This document shows positions 36,601-45,022 of a stretch of 46,437 nucleotides of DNA, in pieces. The stretch covers positions 901,122 to 947,558 of the forward strand of contig NZ_JAALLT010000001.1 in the NCBI RefSeq assembly GCF_011059145.1, written 5' to 3'. The translations under genes were made by a program, and so were the position numbers. The stretch is from Halalkalibaculum roseum. GTDB taxonomy: Bacteria; Bacteroidota; Rhodothermia; Balneolales; Balneolaceae. The notes under the pieces are model-generated. The model searched no databases, was not told the DNA's origin, and saw only the letters and a program-made list of their open reading frames with translations. Each line of letters starts with the position of its first letter. Position 1 is the stretch's first letter.

Positions 36601-37075
36601 CACGATCGAGATTCTGCAGACTTATATATCCGGCAACCTCCGTTTCCATAATCATAGGAACATATAGAGCCGACTTGGGAAGTTCGGTGTCGGGTACAGC
36701 AACTGCTTTGTATCCTGTTATCTTTTCTATCTCTTCAGGAAAATTTTCATTGATCAGGATAAGCTCTTTTTGTTCAATTATTTGTATCCTGAGTTTATCG
36801 ATGGGGCGAGCATCTGGATAGATTCGTTTCCCATCCTCATATCCATATTGAAATTCTTCCCGATCGCCTGACTTATCAAAAGTTGCAATAGTAATAGCTT
36901 GAGCATCAAATACTTTTCGTATTTTCTCCCCCACGAGTTCATAGATCTCCTGCATTTCCATGTTATTGGCCAACCCTTCCTGCACACTGTTGATTACAGT
37001 CAGTTCGGCTTCACGCTGCTCCAGCCTTCGTTTAAAATCGGCCAGGTTATTTGTGTCTTTAATACTTTTACTCAT
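33644..37075 (-). CDS. Cytosolic histidine kinase with five GAF domains
   Basis: A 1143-residue soluble kinase. Four GAF modules of the VINSVQ subtype begin near residues 20, 192, 366 and 533. A fifth of the VNRISKAL subtype begins near 713. They are followed by the histidine box (His about 905) and HATPase_c with NNAFDAM, DNGPGIP and GTGLGLS. The third module differs in its core: 'SVSLQNVDREYAYN' and a GLPPKSAVFVPMM stretch, matching the fifth module of the downstream kinase and the third of the upstream one. The ATG overlaps the upstream gene by four bases (ATGA), indicating translational coupling. No membrane segment is seen. Confidence 0.94.
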   Translation of the reverse strand: MSKSIKDTNNLADFKRRLEQREAELTVINSVQEGLANNMEMQEIYELVGEKIRKVFDAQAITIATFDKSGDREEFQYGYEDGKRIYPDARPIDKLRIQIIEQKELILINENFPEEIEKITGYKAVAVPDTELPKSALYVPMIMETEVAGYISLQNLDREDAFSKSDVRLLSAISNSLSVALQNAELFSETEQRNAELAVINSVQEGLVAEMDMQGIYELVGERIRELFDSQVTVIATFDLENELEEFKYVFEDGSRFYPDPRKYDAVRKSLIETQELIHINEDSINAINKIGGSVKALPGTVFPKSMVYVPLVLGGNVKGYVSLQNLDREFAFSDSDVRLLNTLANSMTVALENARLFSETEQRNAELAIINSVQEGLVREMNMQGIYNLVGDRIRELFDAQVTVIRTFDFENDLEKFEYAVEKDKQFEVEPRRINWANRQVINSRGHLLITDNYLETARRYGSEGYSKGLPPKSAVFVPMMVGDEVIGSVSLQNVDREYAYNKSDVRLLTTMVNSMSVALQNARLFSETAQRNAELPVINSVQGGLVAEMDMQSIYDLVGDRIRNLFDAQVTAIVTFDLEQKIEDFKYLFEDGGRYYPNPRPYDKVREQIIETKEVLLINENAAEVFSKINDKPFRPLKGTQLAKSSLFVPMLVGKTVRGYVTLQNLDRENAFTESDVRLLTTLVNSMSVALENARLFNKTSRLLEEADQRATEMDTVNRISKALVAQLEFDALIKLVGQLMKETFKADVVYLALYDKKTNMIHFPYEYGDKNESRPFGSGFTEKIITSKEPLLINRDLDEVRDQMKAKQIGVISSSYLGVPIQIGNEAIGVISIQSTKEENRFDDNDQRLLSTIAANVGVAMENAEAYERLRNAMTELKSTQEQLVQQEKLASLGQLTAGIAHEIKNPLNFVNNFSDLSIELAEEVEELMGKVESEELRNELGMLIGDIKSNLKKIHEHGTRTDGIVKSMLLHSRGGTGRMEPTDLNAFIKEYTNLAFHGMRASKHPMNVDIKFLLDDKVGDAKLIREDFSRVLLNLINNAFDAMRTKKQNGSPDSYLPKLMIRTLRSDNQVTLEIEDNGPGIPEDISEKILQPFFTTKKGTEGTGLGLSITRDIVEAHGGTITFQSSNNGTTFSVNLMAN

Positions 37076-40017
37076 CGATTTCCATTTAGTGTTATGGAGA
37101 ACCGGGTACCGCCGGTATCACTCGTAAAGTTCAGTGCTCCCCCGTGTGCTTCAATGATGTCATGGGTGATGGATAGTCCCAGTCCTGTACCTTCTGTGCC
37201 TTTTTTGGTAGTAAAAAATGGTTGGAGTACTTTTTCCTGCAGTTCTTTCGGAATACCCGGTCCGTTGTCTCCTATATGAACCAAAATACGGCTGTCGTCA
37301 CGCTCGGTTTCTACACTGAGTTTTGGCAGGTAATTCTTTTCGCTGCCTTCCTGCAGTTTGCTTCGCATGGCATCAAAGGCATTATTCATCAGGTTTAAGA
37401 GCACTCGGCTGAAATCCTCACGAATGAGTTCTGTTTCTCCGACCCTTTCATCAAGACTGACATCAATATCTACATTGATTGGATTTGTACCGGCACGCAT
37501 CCCATGATAGGCCAGATTGGTAAACTCCTTGACAAGGGCATTGAGATCGGTAGGTTCCATTTTCCCTGATCCCCCGCGACTATGCTGCAGCATGCTCTTA
37601 ACAATTCCGTCGGTCCTGGAACCGTGCTCATAAATCTTGGCAAGGTTCGATTTAACATCACTAAGCAACTCGACCAGGTTCTGTAGCGGTTCATTGAGAT
37701 CCGATAGGTTAGATACCCCTTTGGTTATGGTCTCAACCTCTTCCATAGCTTCCTGGATGAGCTCAATAGACACGTCGGAAAAATTATTCACGAAATTAAG
37801 GGGATTCTTTATCTCATGAGCGATACCGGCTGTCAACTGTCCCAGCGAGGCTAGTTTTTCCTGCTGCACCAGCTGCTCTTGGGTTGACTTCAGTTCCACC
37901 ATCGCATCACGAAGTTTTTCATAGGCTTCGGCGTTCTGCATGGCAATCCCTACATTAGCCGCGATGGTATTCAGCAAGCGCTGGTCATTTTCATCAAATC
38001 GGTTCTCCTCTTCAGTGCTCTGTATACTTATCACACCGATTGCTTCACTTCCGGATATGATGGGGACTCCTAGGAAGGAGGAGACCCATTCCCCTTTTTT
38101 CTCGGCCTCGAGCCGGTCAAAGGTTTCAACCAGGTTTGTATTGATCAGAATGGGTTCCTGTTTGGTTATGATTTTTTCGGTGATGCCGCTTTCAAAGGCT
38201 CTTGAAGGAATACTCTCACCATAGGTGTAAGGGAAATGCAACATATTCAAAGAACGGTCATATAATGCAACATATACTATGTCGGCTTCAAAGGTCTCCT
38301 GCATGAGTTCCCCTACCAGGTCAATCAGACTGTCCAGTTCCAGTTGCGTTACCAGTGCACGACTTACCCGATTGACCGTATCAAGCTCGGTAGCCCGCTG
38401 GTGGGACTCCTCCAGCAGCTTGCTGGTCTTCTTAAAAAGGCGAGCGTTTTCAAGGGCCACGCTCATACTATTGGTGAGGGTGGTAAGCAGGCGAACATCC
38501 GATTTGCTGTAGGCGTGTTCCTTGTCCACATTTTGAAGGCTGACGGAACCGATTACTTCACCCCCCAGCATCATAGGGACAAATATAGCTGATTTTGGAG
38601 GCAGACCCTTGCTGTACCCTTTGCCTCCGTACTTTATGGAAGTTTTGGTATAATCTTCGTTAATCAACAGGTACTCTTTGGATTTGATCAGCTGCTTGTT
38701 GGCCCATATCAGGGGCCGCGGTTCCATCTCCAGATGTTTACCTTTTTCAACAGCATATTCCCAGTGTTCCAGACCTTTTTCGTGATCAAAGGTTCGAATT
38801 AAGAGCGTCTGGGTATCCAATACTTCACAGATGGTATCGCCAACCAGACTGTAAATGGCCTGCATCTCCATCTCCCGAACAAGGCCTTCCTGCACTCCGG
38901 TAATAATGGCCAATTCGGCATTTCGCTGTTCGGTTTCGTTAAACAGGCGAGCATTTTCCAGGGCTATGCTCATACTATTGGTGAGGGTGCTGAGCAACTT
39001 TACATCAGAATCACGGAAGGCATACTCCCGATCCAGGTTTTGCAAGGTTACATAGCCGGTAATATTTTCCCCAACCATTAAGGGGACATATAGCAGCGAC
39101 TTGGGTAGCTTAGTGCCCGGAACGGCCACGTGCGGCTTGCCGGTAATTTCTTCGATGCGCTGATCAGCATTCGTATTGATTAACAACAAATCTTTATGCT
39201 CGATTAAATACTGCCGAATTTTATCAATCGGGCGTGATTCCGGATAGTGGCGTTTGCCATCCTCGAACAAGTAATGGAAATGTTCTATGCGGTTTGAGTG
39301 GTCAAAGGTGCAGATAGCTGCAACTTGGGCATCGAAGAGATCACGAACCTCTTCGCCTACCAGTTCATAAATGCCCTGCATGTCCAATTCCGCCGCAAGT
39401 CCGACTTGTACACTGTTGATTACCGAAAGTTCGGCACTGCGTTGTTCCGAGTCATTGAACAAACGGGCATTTTCCAGGGCAATACTCAAGCTGTTAGCGA
39501 GAGATTCCAGCAGCTCAACGTCATCTTCAGGGAAGGCATCTTCACGATCCAGATTTTGAAGGGTCACGTAACCCATAATTTCCTGACCTATTATAAGTGG
39601 GACATATAAAAGCGATTTTGGCAGCTTGGTGCCGGGTACTGCCTGGTGGGGCTTATTGGTGATTTTTTCAATAACCTTATCGGCATCAGAATTTATCAGC
39701 AGCTTATTTTTGGTCTGTATTAAATGATCCCGAATTTTATCAATTGGTCGTGATTCCGGGTAGTGGCGTTTGCCGTCCTCAAATAAATATTGAAAATGCT
39801 CAATTCTATTTTTTAAATCGAAGGTAGAGATAGCTGCAACCTGGGCATCAAATAAGTCCCTAATGCAATCTCCCACCTGATCATAGATGTCATGAATATC
39901 CTTTCGAACAGCAATTCCTTCCTGCACACTCTTTATGACCGTCAGTTCAGCCTCTCGTCTCTGGAGGTTGATGGCGGTTTTATCCGCTTTTGTTTGTTTG
40001 TTCAGGCCGGCTTTCAT
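37072..40017 (-). CDS. Cytosolic histidine kinase with four GAF domains (3+1 arrangement)
   Basis: A 981-residue soluble kinase. Three GAF modules of the VINSVQ subtype begin near residues 21, 192 and 366. A fourth of the VNRVSRAL subtype begins near 542, followed by the histidine box (His about 733) and HATPase_c. The first two modules are close copies of each other: both contain RIEHF.YLFEDGKRHYPESRPIDKIR-type sequence and the same PHxAVPGTKLPKSLLYVP block. This suggests a recent internal duplication. Its ATG overlaps the upstream gene by four bases (ATGA). It lacks membrane segments and any output or receiver domain. Confidence 0.94.
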   Translation of the reverse strand: MKAGLNKQTKADKTAINLQRREAELTVIKSVQEGIAVRKDIHDIYDQVGDCIRDLFDAQVAAISTFDLKNRIEHFQYLFEDGKRHYPESRPIDKIRDHLIQTKNKLLINSDADKVIEKITNKPHQAVPGTKLPKSLLYVPLIIGQEIMGYVTLQNLDREDAFPEDDVELLESLANSLSIALENARLFNDSEQRSAELSVINSVQVGLAAELDMQGIYELVGEEVRDLFDAQVAAICTFDHSNRIEHFHYLFEDGKRHYPESRPIDKIRQYLIEHKDLLLINTNADQRIEEITGKPHVAVPGTKLPKSLLYVPLMVGENITGYVTLQNLDREYAFRDSDVKLLSTLTNSMSIALENARLFNETEQRNAELAIITGVQEGLVREMEMQAIYSLVGDTICEVLDTQTLLIRTFDHEKGLEHWEYAVEKGKHLEMEPRPLIWANKQLIKSKEYLLINEDYTKTSIKYGGKGYSKGLPPKSAIFVPMMLGGEVIGSVSLQNVDKEHAYSKSDVRLLTTLTNSMSVALENARLFKKTSKLLEESHQRATELDTVNRVSRALVTQLELDSLIDLVGELMQETFEADIVYVALYDRSLNMLHFPYTYGESIPSRAFESGITEKIITKQEPILINTNLVETFDRLEAEKKGEWVSSFLGVPIISGSEAIGVISIQSTEEENRFDENDQRLLNTIAANVGIAMQNAEAYEKLRDAMVELKSTQEQLVQQEKLASLGQLTAGIAHEIKNPLNFVNNFSDVSIELIQEAMEEVETITKGVSNLSDLNEPLQNLVELLSDVKSNLAKIYEHGSRTDGIVKSMLQHSRGGSGKMEPTDLNALVKEFTNLAYHGMRAGTNPINVDIDVSLDERVGETELIREDFSRVLLNLMNNAFDAMRSKLQEGSEKNYLPKLSVETERDDSRILVHIGDNGPGIPKELQEKVLQPFFTTKKGTEGTGLGLSITHDIIEAHGGALNFTSDTGGTRFSITLNGNR

Positions 40018-42944
40018 GGGATCTTGTTTAGATTAACTGTGAAAGTTGTACCTGAATCAGAACTATCGAACTCCAGGCTTCCCCCATGTGCTTCAACAAT
40101 ATCATGGGTAATGGAGAGGCCCAGACCGGTTCCTTCGGTCCCTTTCTTGGTGGTGAAAAACGGTTGCAATATGCTCTCATGTATCTCTTTCGGAATGCCG
40201 GGACCATTGTCTTCTACAATAATTTGGACCTTATCCTCCAAACCGATCGTCTTTACTGTCAAGGTGGGTTTGTAGGCAGAACCGGTTGCGGATTTTTTTT
40301 CAGCTGATAATTTCACCTTCATGGCATCAAAAGCATTATTGATCAAATTCAACAGTACCCGGCTAAAATCTTCGCGTACCAGTTTTACTTTTTTGATCTG
40401 TTCATCAAGATCCAACTCAATAGATACGTTAATTGGATTCGTACTTGCTCTCATTCCGTGGAAGGCCAGGTTTGTGAATTCCCTGACCAGTAAATTCAGA
40501 TTGGTTGCCTCCAACTCTCCGGATCCTCCACGGCTATGTTGCAGCATGCTCTTCACAATTCTATCGGCGCGCGAACCGTGATTTTGAATTTTGGCCATAT
40601 TTTCACTGATATCACTGAGGAGTTCTGATAAATCGGCTTTTCGCATCTCAAACTGACCGTTGTCATTTAGGGAAAGCTCGGCCAGCCCCTGTTTGATATC
40701 TTCCACCAGTTCTGATGTCAAGTCGGAAAAATTTATGACGAAGTTGAGCGGGTTTTTAATTTCATGAGCAATTCCTGCCGTCAGTTGTCCCAGGGAGGCT
40801 AGTTTTTCCTGCATTACAAGTTGCTGCTGGGTTTGCTTAAGCTCTCGGGTTCTGTCTTCCGCTTCTTCCAATAACCGGTTAGTTGTGTCAAAGAGCCGAG
40901 CGTTTTCAATGGCAGTAGCTGCAAGTGGGGCAAACATGTTAAGCAGACGCAGGTCGTCATTCCCAAAAGTCCGGTCACTGTCAAGGTGAATACTGACCAG
41001 GGTTCCAACGAGCTGATCTCCAACCATCAATGGCACAGCCATCACGGCACGTACAGTAGTTTGTTGGTATTTTTCTGATCTTCCTTGCCAATTCTGGTAA
41101 TCCCTGACGATGATGGGCTCACGTGTTTCAGCCACTTTCCCCATAACGCCTTCTCCCAGTGAGAGACAGGTACCGACTGACTGCATGCCGAGGTTATGAC
41201 TCGAAACCACTTCCAGTTCTTTTCGATCTTCATGATAGATGGCAAGTTCTCCGCCGGTGACTTCCAAAAGGGAAGAGGCACGTTCTACTACGGAGTCAAG
41301 AAGCAGTCGCAATTCGAGTTTGGAAGACAAATCGGACATGGTATCCAGCAGGGCCTTTTGCTCGTCGGCTCTTTTCCTTTCGGCTTCAAAGATCCTTGCG
41401 TTTTCAATAGCTGTGGCAGCCAGAGGGGCAAACATATTCAACAGGCGAAGGTCATTCTCCTGGAAAGTACGGTCCTCATCCAGGTGAATACTCACCAGGG
41501 TTCCCACCAGCTGGTCACCGGTCATCAGCGGTACGGCCATGACACCCCGGACAGTAGTATCCTGGTATTTTTCTGACCGCCCTTCCCAGTGTTGATAATC
41601 CCTTATGATAACGGGCTCACGTGATTCGGCCACCTTGCCCATGACACCCTCTCCATGTTTCAGGCGTGTCCCAACAGAATTAAAGCCAAGGTTACGGCTG
41701 GAAACAACTTCCAGTTCTTGGGACTCCTCGTCATATATTGCCAATTCTCCGCCAGTCACACCCAGCAGGGAAAAGGTTCGTTCTACTACAGAATCCAGCA
41801 GCTTATTCAATTCAAGTTTGGAAGACAGGTCCTTCATGGTATCCAGCAGGGCCTGTTGTTCGTCAGCTCTTTTTCTTTCAGCTTCAAACAGTCGTGCATT
41901 TTCGATGGCGGTTGCGGCAAGGGGAGCAAACATATTCAGCAACCGCAAGTCATTTTCACTGAATTTCCGGTCTGTCTTTTTATGCACACTGACCAAGATA
42001 CCAACCAGTTGAGTACCGACAATCAAGGGTACAGCCATTACACCACTGACTGTGGCTTCTTCATATTTTTCGGATCGTCCGTTCCAGTGCGGATAATCGT
42101 CGATGATAATAGACTCCCTCGTTTCTGCCACTTTGCCCATCACACCTTCTCCAAGAGCCAGTCGGGTTCCCACCGAACTCATGCCCAGCTTATGGCTGGA
42201 AACTACCTCCAGCTCCTCAACATTCTCATAATATATGGCCAGCTCGCCCCCGGTAACTCCCAGCAGGGAAACGGTTCGTTCAACTACCGCATCCAGAAGG
42301 TTTCTAAGTTCAAGTTTGGATGACAGATCAGTCATGGTATCAAGAAGGGCCTTCTGCTCATCGGCTCTTCTTTTCTCCGATTCAAACAGACGGGCACTTT
42401 CCAGGGCGATAGTAGCACTGTTGGCCATTCTTTTGAGCATATTCACATGGTGATCGGAAAAGGCATGCTCCCTGTCAATGTTTTGAAGACTTACATAACC
42501 GTTCACCCGTTCTCCCAGCAAAAGCGGGGCAAAAAGCATGGATTTTGGGAATTTTGTTCCCGGTACCGGCTCGGCAGGCTTACCGGTGATTTCTGCAAAT
42601 CTTTCTTCTGCATCTTCATTGATTAGAATCAGTTCTTTTGAGCGGATTAATTTTCTTCGCAGATTATCTATCGGACGGGGAGGGGAGCTGATCTGCTGTT
42701 CATTTTCGTAGATATATTGAAACTGTTCTTCCGCATGTTTATAGTCAAATGTAGATATGGTAACCGCCTGAACATCAAAAATATTCCGGATGTAGTCCCC
42801 AACCAATCGGTAGATTTCATCAGTTTCAACACCACTTAGCAAAGCCTCCTGAACGATATTTATCACCTTCAACTCGGCTTCATGCCGGATGAGCGCCTGG
42901 GCAGCTTCGCCCAACTCATTTTGATTTTGCTCAGATGACTTCAT
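40014..42944 (-). CDS. Cytosolic histidine kinase with four GAF domains (1+3 arrangement)
   Basis: First gene of the run, 976 residues. One GAF of the cluster-typical subtype (about 20-185) is followed by three near-identical GAF modules of another subtype, beginning near 198, 362 and 528. Each opens with LLDTM.DLSSKLEL and carries VTGGELAIY, LGEGVMGKVAE(T/S)RE and RLLNMFAPLAATAIENAR. The histidine box (His about 727) and HATPase_c end the protein. The box reads NPLNFVINFSD, where the others have [10 protein letters not shown]. No ribosome binding site is visible before the ATG. A 600-base non-coding stretch upstream probably holds the promoter of the whole run. Confidence 0.94.
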   Translation of the reverse strand: MKSSEQNQNELGEAAQALIRHEAELKVINIVQEALLSGVETDEIYRLVGDYIRNIFDVQAVTISTFDYKHAEEQFQYIYENEQQISSPPRPIDNLRRKLIRSKELILINEDAEERFAEITGKPAEPVPGTKFPKSMLFAPLLLGERVNGYVSLQNIDREHAFSDHHVNMLKRMANSATIALESARLFESEKRRADEQKALLDTMTDLSSKLELRNLLDAVVERTVSLLGVTGGELAIYYENVEELEVVSSHKLGMSSVGTRLALGEGVMGKVAETRESIIIDDYPHWNGRSEKYEEATVSGVMAVPLIVGTQLVGILVSVHKKTDRKFSENDLRLLNMFAPLAATAIENARLFEAERKRADEQQALLDTMKDLSSKLELNKLLDSVVERTFSLLGVTGGELAIYDEESQELEVVSSRNLGFNSVGTRLKHGEGVMGKVAESREPVIIRDYQHWEGRSEKYQDTTVRGVMAVPLMTGDQLVGTLVSIHLDEDRTFQENDLRLLNMFAPLAATAIENARIFEAERKRADEQKALLDTMSDLSSKLELRLLLDSVVERASSLLEVTGGELAIYHEDRKELEVVSSHNLGMQSVGTCLSLGEGVMGKVAETREPIIVRDYQNWQGRSEKYQQTTVRAVMAVPLMVGDQLVGTLVSIHLDSDRTFGNDDLRLLNMFAPLAATAIENARLFDTTNRLLEEAEDRTRELKQTQQQLVMQEKLASLGQLTAGIAHEIKNPLNFVINFSDLTSELVEDIKQGLAELSLNDNGQFEMRKADLSELLSDISENMAKIQNHGSRADRIVKSMLQHSRGGSGELEATNLNLLVREFTNLAFHGMRASTNPINVSIELDLDEQIKKVKLVREDFSRVLLNLINNAFDAMKVKLSAEKKSATGSAYKPTLTVKTIGLEDKVQIIVEDNGPGIPKEIHESILQPFFTTKKGTEGTGLGLSITHDIVEAHGGSLEFDSSDSGTTFTVNLNKIP

Positions 42945-43545
42945 GGGATATTATTACATTTCGAGCTGAAGAAAGTCCTTTTTTTGGTAATTGGGTTACT
43001 ATTGCTGTGCTCAATTTAGCTTCTCTAAAAAATTGTCTCTACAAAACCGGTATTCCTGCACAATGCACTTCCATAGCACACAGGCCGGCTATTATCTTAC
43101 AACCAAATATGTTAATCCCAGATTTACCCTGATCGATAGGATTCGGGAGCGGAAATTCTATTGCTGATATGGTTTGGCCCTCTCTTTTTTAACTGCTTCT
43201 AGGTCCAAAAACAGACAGTATAAATTCCCCTAAATTTCTTTTCCTTCTTTTACAGCCACCCCTCAAGACTGTTTGGATATTTACCTATATATAAACAAAC
43301 GTATATTATTGAACTATTTATAGCTAAATATTAACCTAATATACTCTATCTTCTCATAAATGCTAGTTTTGTGACTGATTTTTTTATCACTTTTTAGAGC
43401 TCATTCTCAAAAAACGGTCTCTGAATGCAGTAGCTTTTGATATTTTTGAGTTACTAATTATCACAAAATAAGTAACGTGCTGAGAGCCGGATATGTTAGT
43501 ATCAGCTTAATCTATTGTTTATTATTGTCTTAGGTTCGAAGAGGT
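42945..43545. other. 601-base AT-rich region upstream of the kinase run, no gene seen
   Basis: This region separates the polymerase gene's 3' end from the first kinase gene, both on the minus strand. I find no coding frame with credible composition, no tRNA-like fold and no clear terminator after the polymerase gene. It should contain the promoter of the kinase run. A loose three-mismatch resemblance to the LexA operator at 43291-43306 is not convincing. Confidence 0.5.
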
Positions 43546-44904
43546 TTATATAGACCGTTCTTTGAAGTGCGTATTACCCTTGACATCGAAGTGGCTGATG
43601 CCATGATTGATGGTTTCTAATCCAAAGCGGTTGTTGAGATAGTCCATCGCCCGGTACATGCGCCGGAACTTGGGATTTTCCTGGAAAAATAATTCTGCCT
43701 GGGTGGTCATATTCAATTCTGTGGTTCCAAGCATGATGGCGCGGAATGTTTTGCCGCGGTCTTTGTAATAAAAAAGCATGGGCATAACTTTTTCCAGGCA
43801 GTTGCCCAATACATACTCGTCAAGATTGGTAAGGCCCGGCGCGCGAAAGGTAAAGGAGAAGCCCTCTTTGTCAACGCTCTGAAAACGGACATTGCCGAAA
43901 AACTTGTCCGACTTCTTGCCGTATCCCCGCAGCCGGTAACAGACCTGTTTGGTGGCTTTGGCGAATTCTCCTGCCACCCGCCACGGGTCGTCGGTCCATG
44001 TAGAAAAAGTATGGCCGTAGGAGACCCGCTCCGGGATGTATTCGGTATCATCGCTTACGATAGCGCGATCTTTGCCGGCCGCCGTTTCCCAGAGCAGTTT
44101 GCCGAAATACTTCCCAAAAAGGTTTTGAAAGAGGGGATAGCCGCGTTCGATGGCCTCTTCAATGGTATAGATGCCGCGGCTCTTGAGTTTTTCAAACCGC
44201 CTGCGTCCGATGCCCCATACTTCGTCAAGCGGGAGAGGCCAGATGTTGTCCCGGATATCCTCTTTACTGTTTAGCACGGTAAGACCATTGGGTTTTTCGA
44301 GGTCGGAAGCCAGCTTGGAGTAGGTTTTGGAAGTGGATATGCCGACGCTGCACTGCAGTCCGGTCTCTTCGAGTATGGCTTCCTTGATATCCCAGCCGAA
44401 CTCTACCAGCTGTTCGTACGATTCCGACTGTTTCCAGGTGATGTCCATGAAATACTCGTCCATGCTGTAGGCCTCTACATCCGGGGAGAAGGTATCCAGC
44501 ACGGCTTTGATTCTTTTGCTGAAGGCGCGGTATTTTTCGTAATCTACTTGTTTGAATACCACGAAGGGACAGAGCTTATAGGCTTCCAGGGCACTCATGC
44601 CGGTTTTAATGCCCCAGTTGCGCGCTTCATAAGAGCTGGTTGCCACGATGCCTTTCACAGTGCCGTCTTCCTTGCGCCATCCGCCCACTACCACCGGTAT
44701 GCCGTAGAGGTTGTAACAGAGTTGTTCTACCTGAGCGTAGAAGGCATTCATATCTACGTGTACATACAGTCGATCGCCCAGGCTGCGATGCTGCATGTCG
44801 GCCGCCACGGTCTGGTAGCGGGTGATGTTGTGCACGTTTTTACTGAGCTGGTAGTGCCCGGGATTAGGAAGGTCGGGTAGGTTGTCATTTTCGATGAAAT
44901 TCAT
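43546..44904 (-). CDS. dinB: Y-family translesion DNA polymerase (DinB/UmuC type)
   Basis: An error-prone polymerase that bypasses DNA lesions. The 452-residue protein has an extra N-terminal stretch of about 45 residues, then the palm motif VDMNAFYAQVE (metal Asp51, steric-gate Phe55) and the catalytic YSMDEYFMDI (Asp149, Glu150). A helix-hairpin-helix thumb (VWGIGRRRFEKLKSRGI) follows, then a little-finger domain. A clamp-binding motif QAELF lies near residue 402, followed by about 50 residues like the UmuC tail (AMDYLNNRFG). It therefore mixes DinB and UmuC traits and the symbol is provisional. A probable LexA operator lies 32-53 bases upstream of the ATG, so SOS induction is expected. Confidence 0.88.
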   Translation of the reverse strand: MNFIENDNLPDLPNPGHYQLSKNVHNITRYQTVAADMQHRSLGDRLYVHVDMNAFYAQVEQLCYNLYGIPVVVGGWRKEDGTVKGIVATSSYEARNWGIKTGMSALEAYKLCPFVVFKQVDYEKYRAFSKRIKAVLDTFSPDVEAYSMDEYFMDITWKQSESYEQLVEFGWDIKEAILEETGLQCSVGISTSKTYSKLASDLEKPNGLTVLNSKEDIRDNIWPLPLDEVWGIGRRRFEKLKSRGIYTIEEAIERGYPLFQNLFGKYFGKLLWETAAGKDRAIVSDDTEYIPERVSYGHTFSTWTDDPWRVAGEFAKATKQVCYRLRGYGKKSDKFFGNVRFQSVDKEGFSFTFRAPGLTNLDEYVLGNCLEKVMPMLFYYKDRGKTFRAIMLGTTELNMTTQAELFFQENPKFRRMYRAMDYLNNRFGLETINHGISHFDVKGNTHFKERSI

Positions 44905-44935
44905 GTTTGAAAAAGCGCTGAGTGTTGTTATACTG

Positions 44936-44957
44936 TATATGTACGTTTGTACATATA
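44936..44957. promoter_or_regulatory. Probable LexA operator between polymerase and small divergent gene
   Basis: A perfect inverted repeat with 9-base arms and a 4-base spacer: TATATGTAC, GTTT, GTACATATA. It shares 16 identical bases (TGTACGTTTGTACATA) with a site directly upstream of lexA. It sits between two divergent genes and can serve both promoters. Spacing of half-sites matches the Gram-positive-type LexA box layout (5-n4-5), but with GTAC cores. Confidence 0.8.
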
Positions 44958-45022
44958 ATAAAAAATTGGGTTAAGCAATCAAACTACTTTAGCAACAAGA
45001 TTTGAACGAAGAGGGTAAGTCG

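Noticed and set aside
42935-43132. A 65-residue open frame overlapping the first kinase gene start
   Set aside because: It is antisense to the kinase start, has no recognisable similarity, and no ribosome binding site or codon pattern supports it.
43291-43306. Possible third LexA operator (ATAAACAAACGTATAT)
   Set aside because: Three mismatches to the 16-base operator and loss of one GTAC half-site in an AT-rich region; chance similarity is likely.
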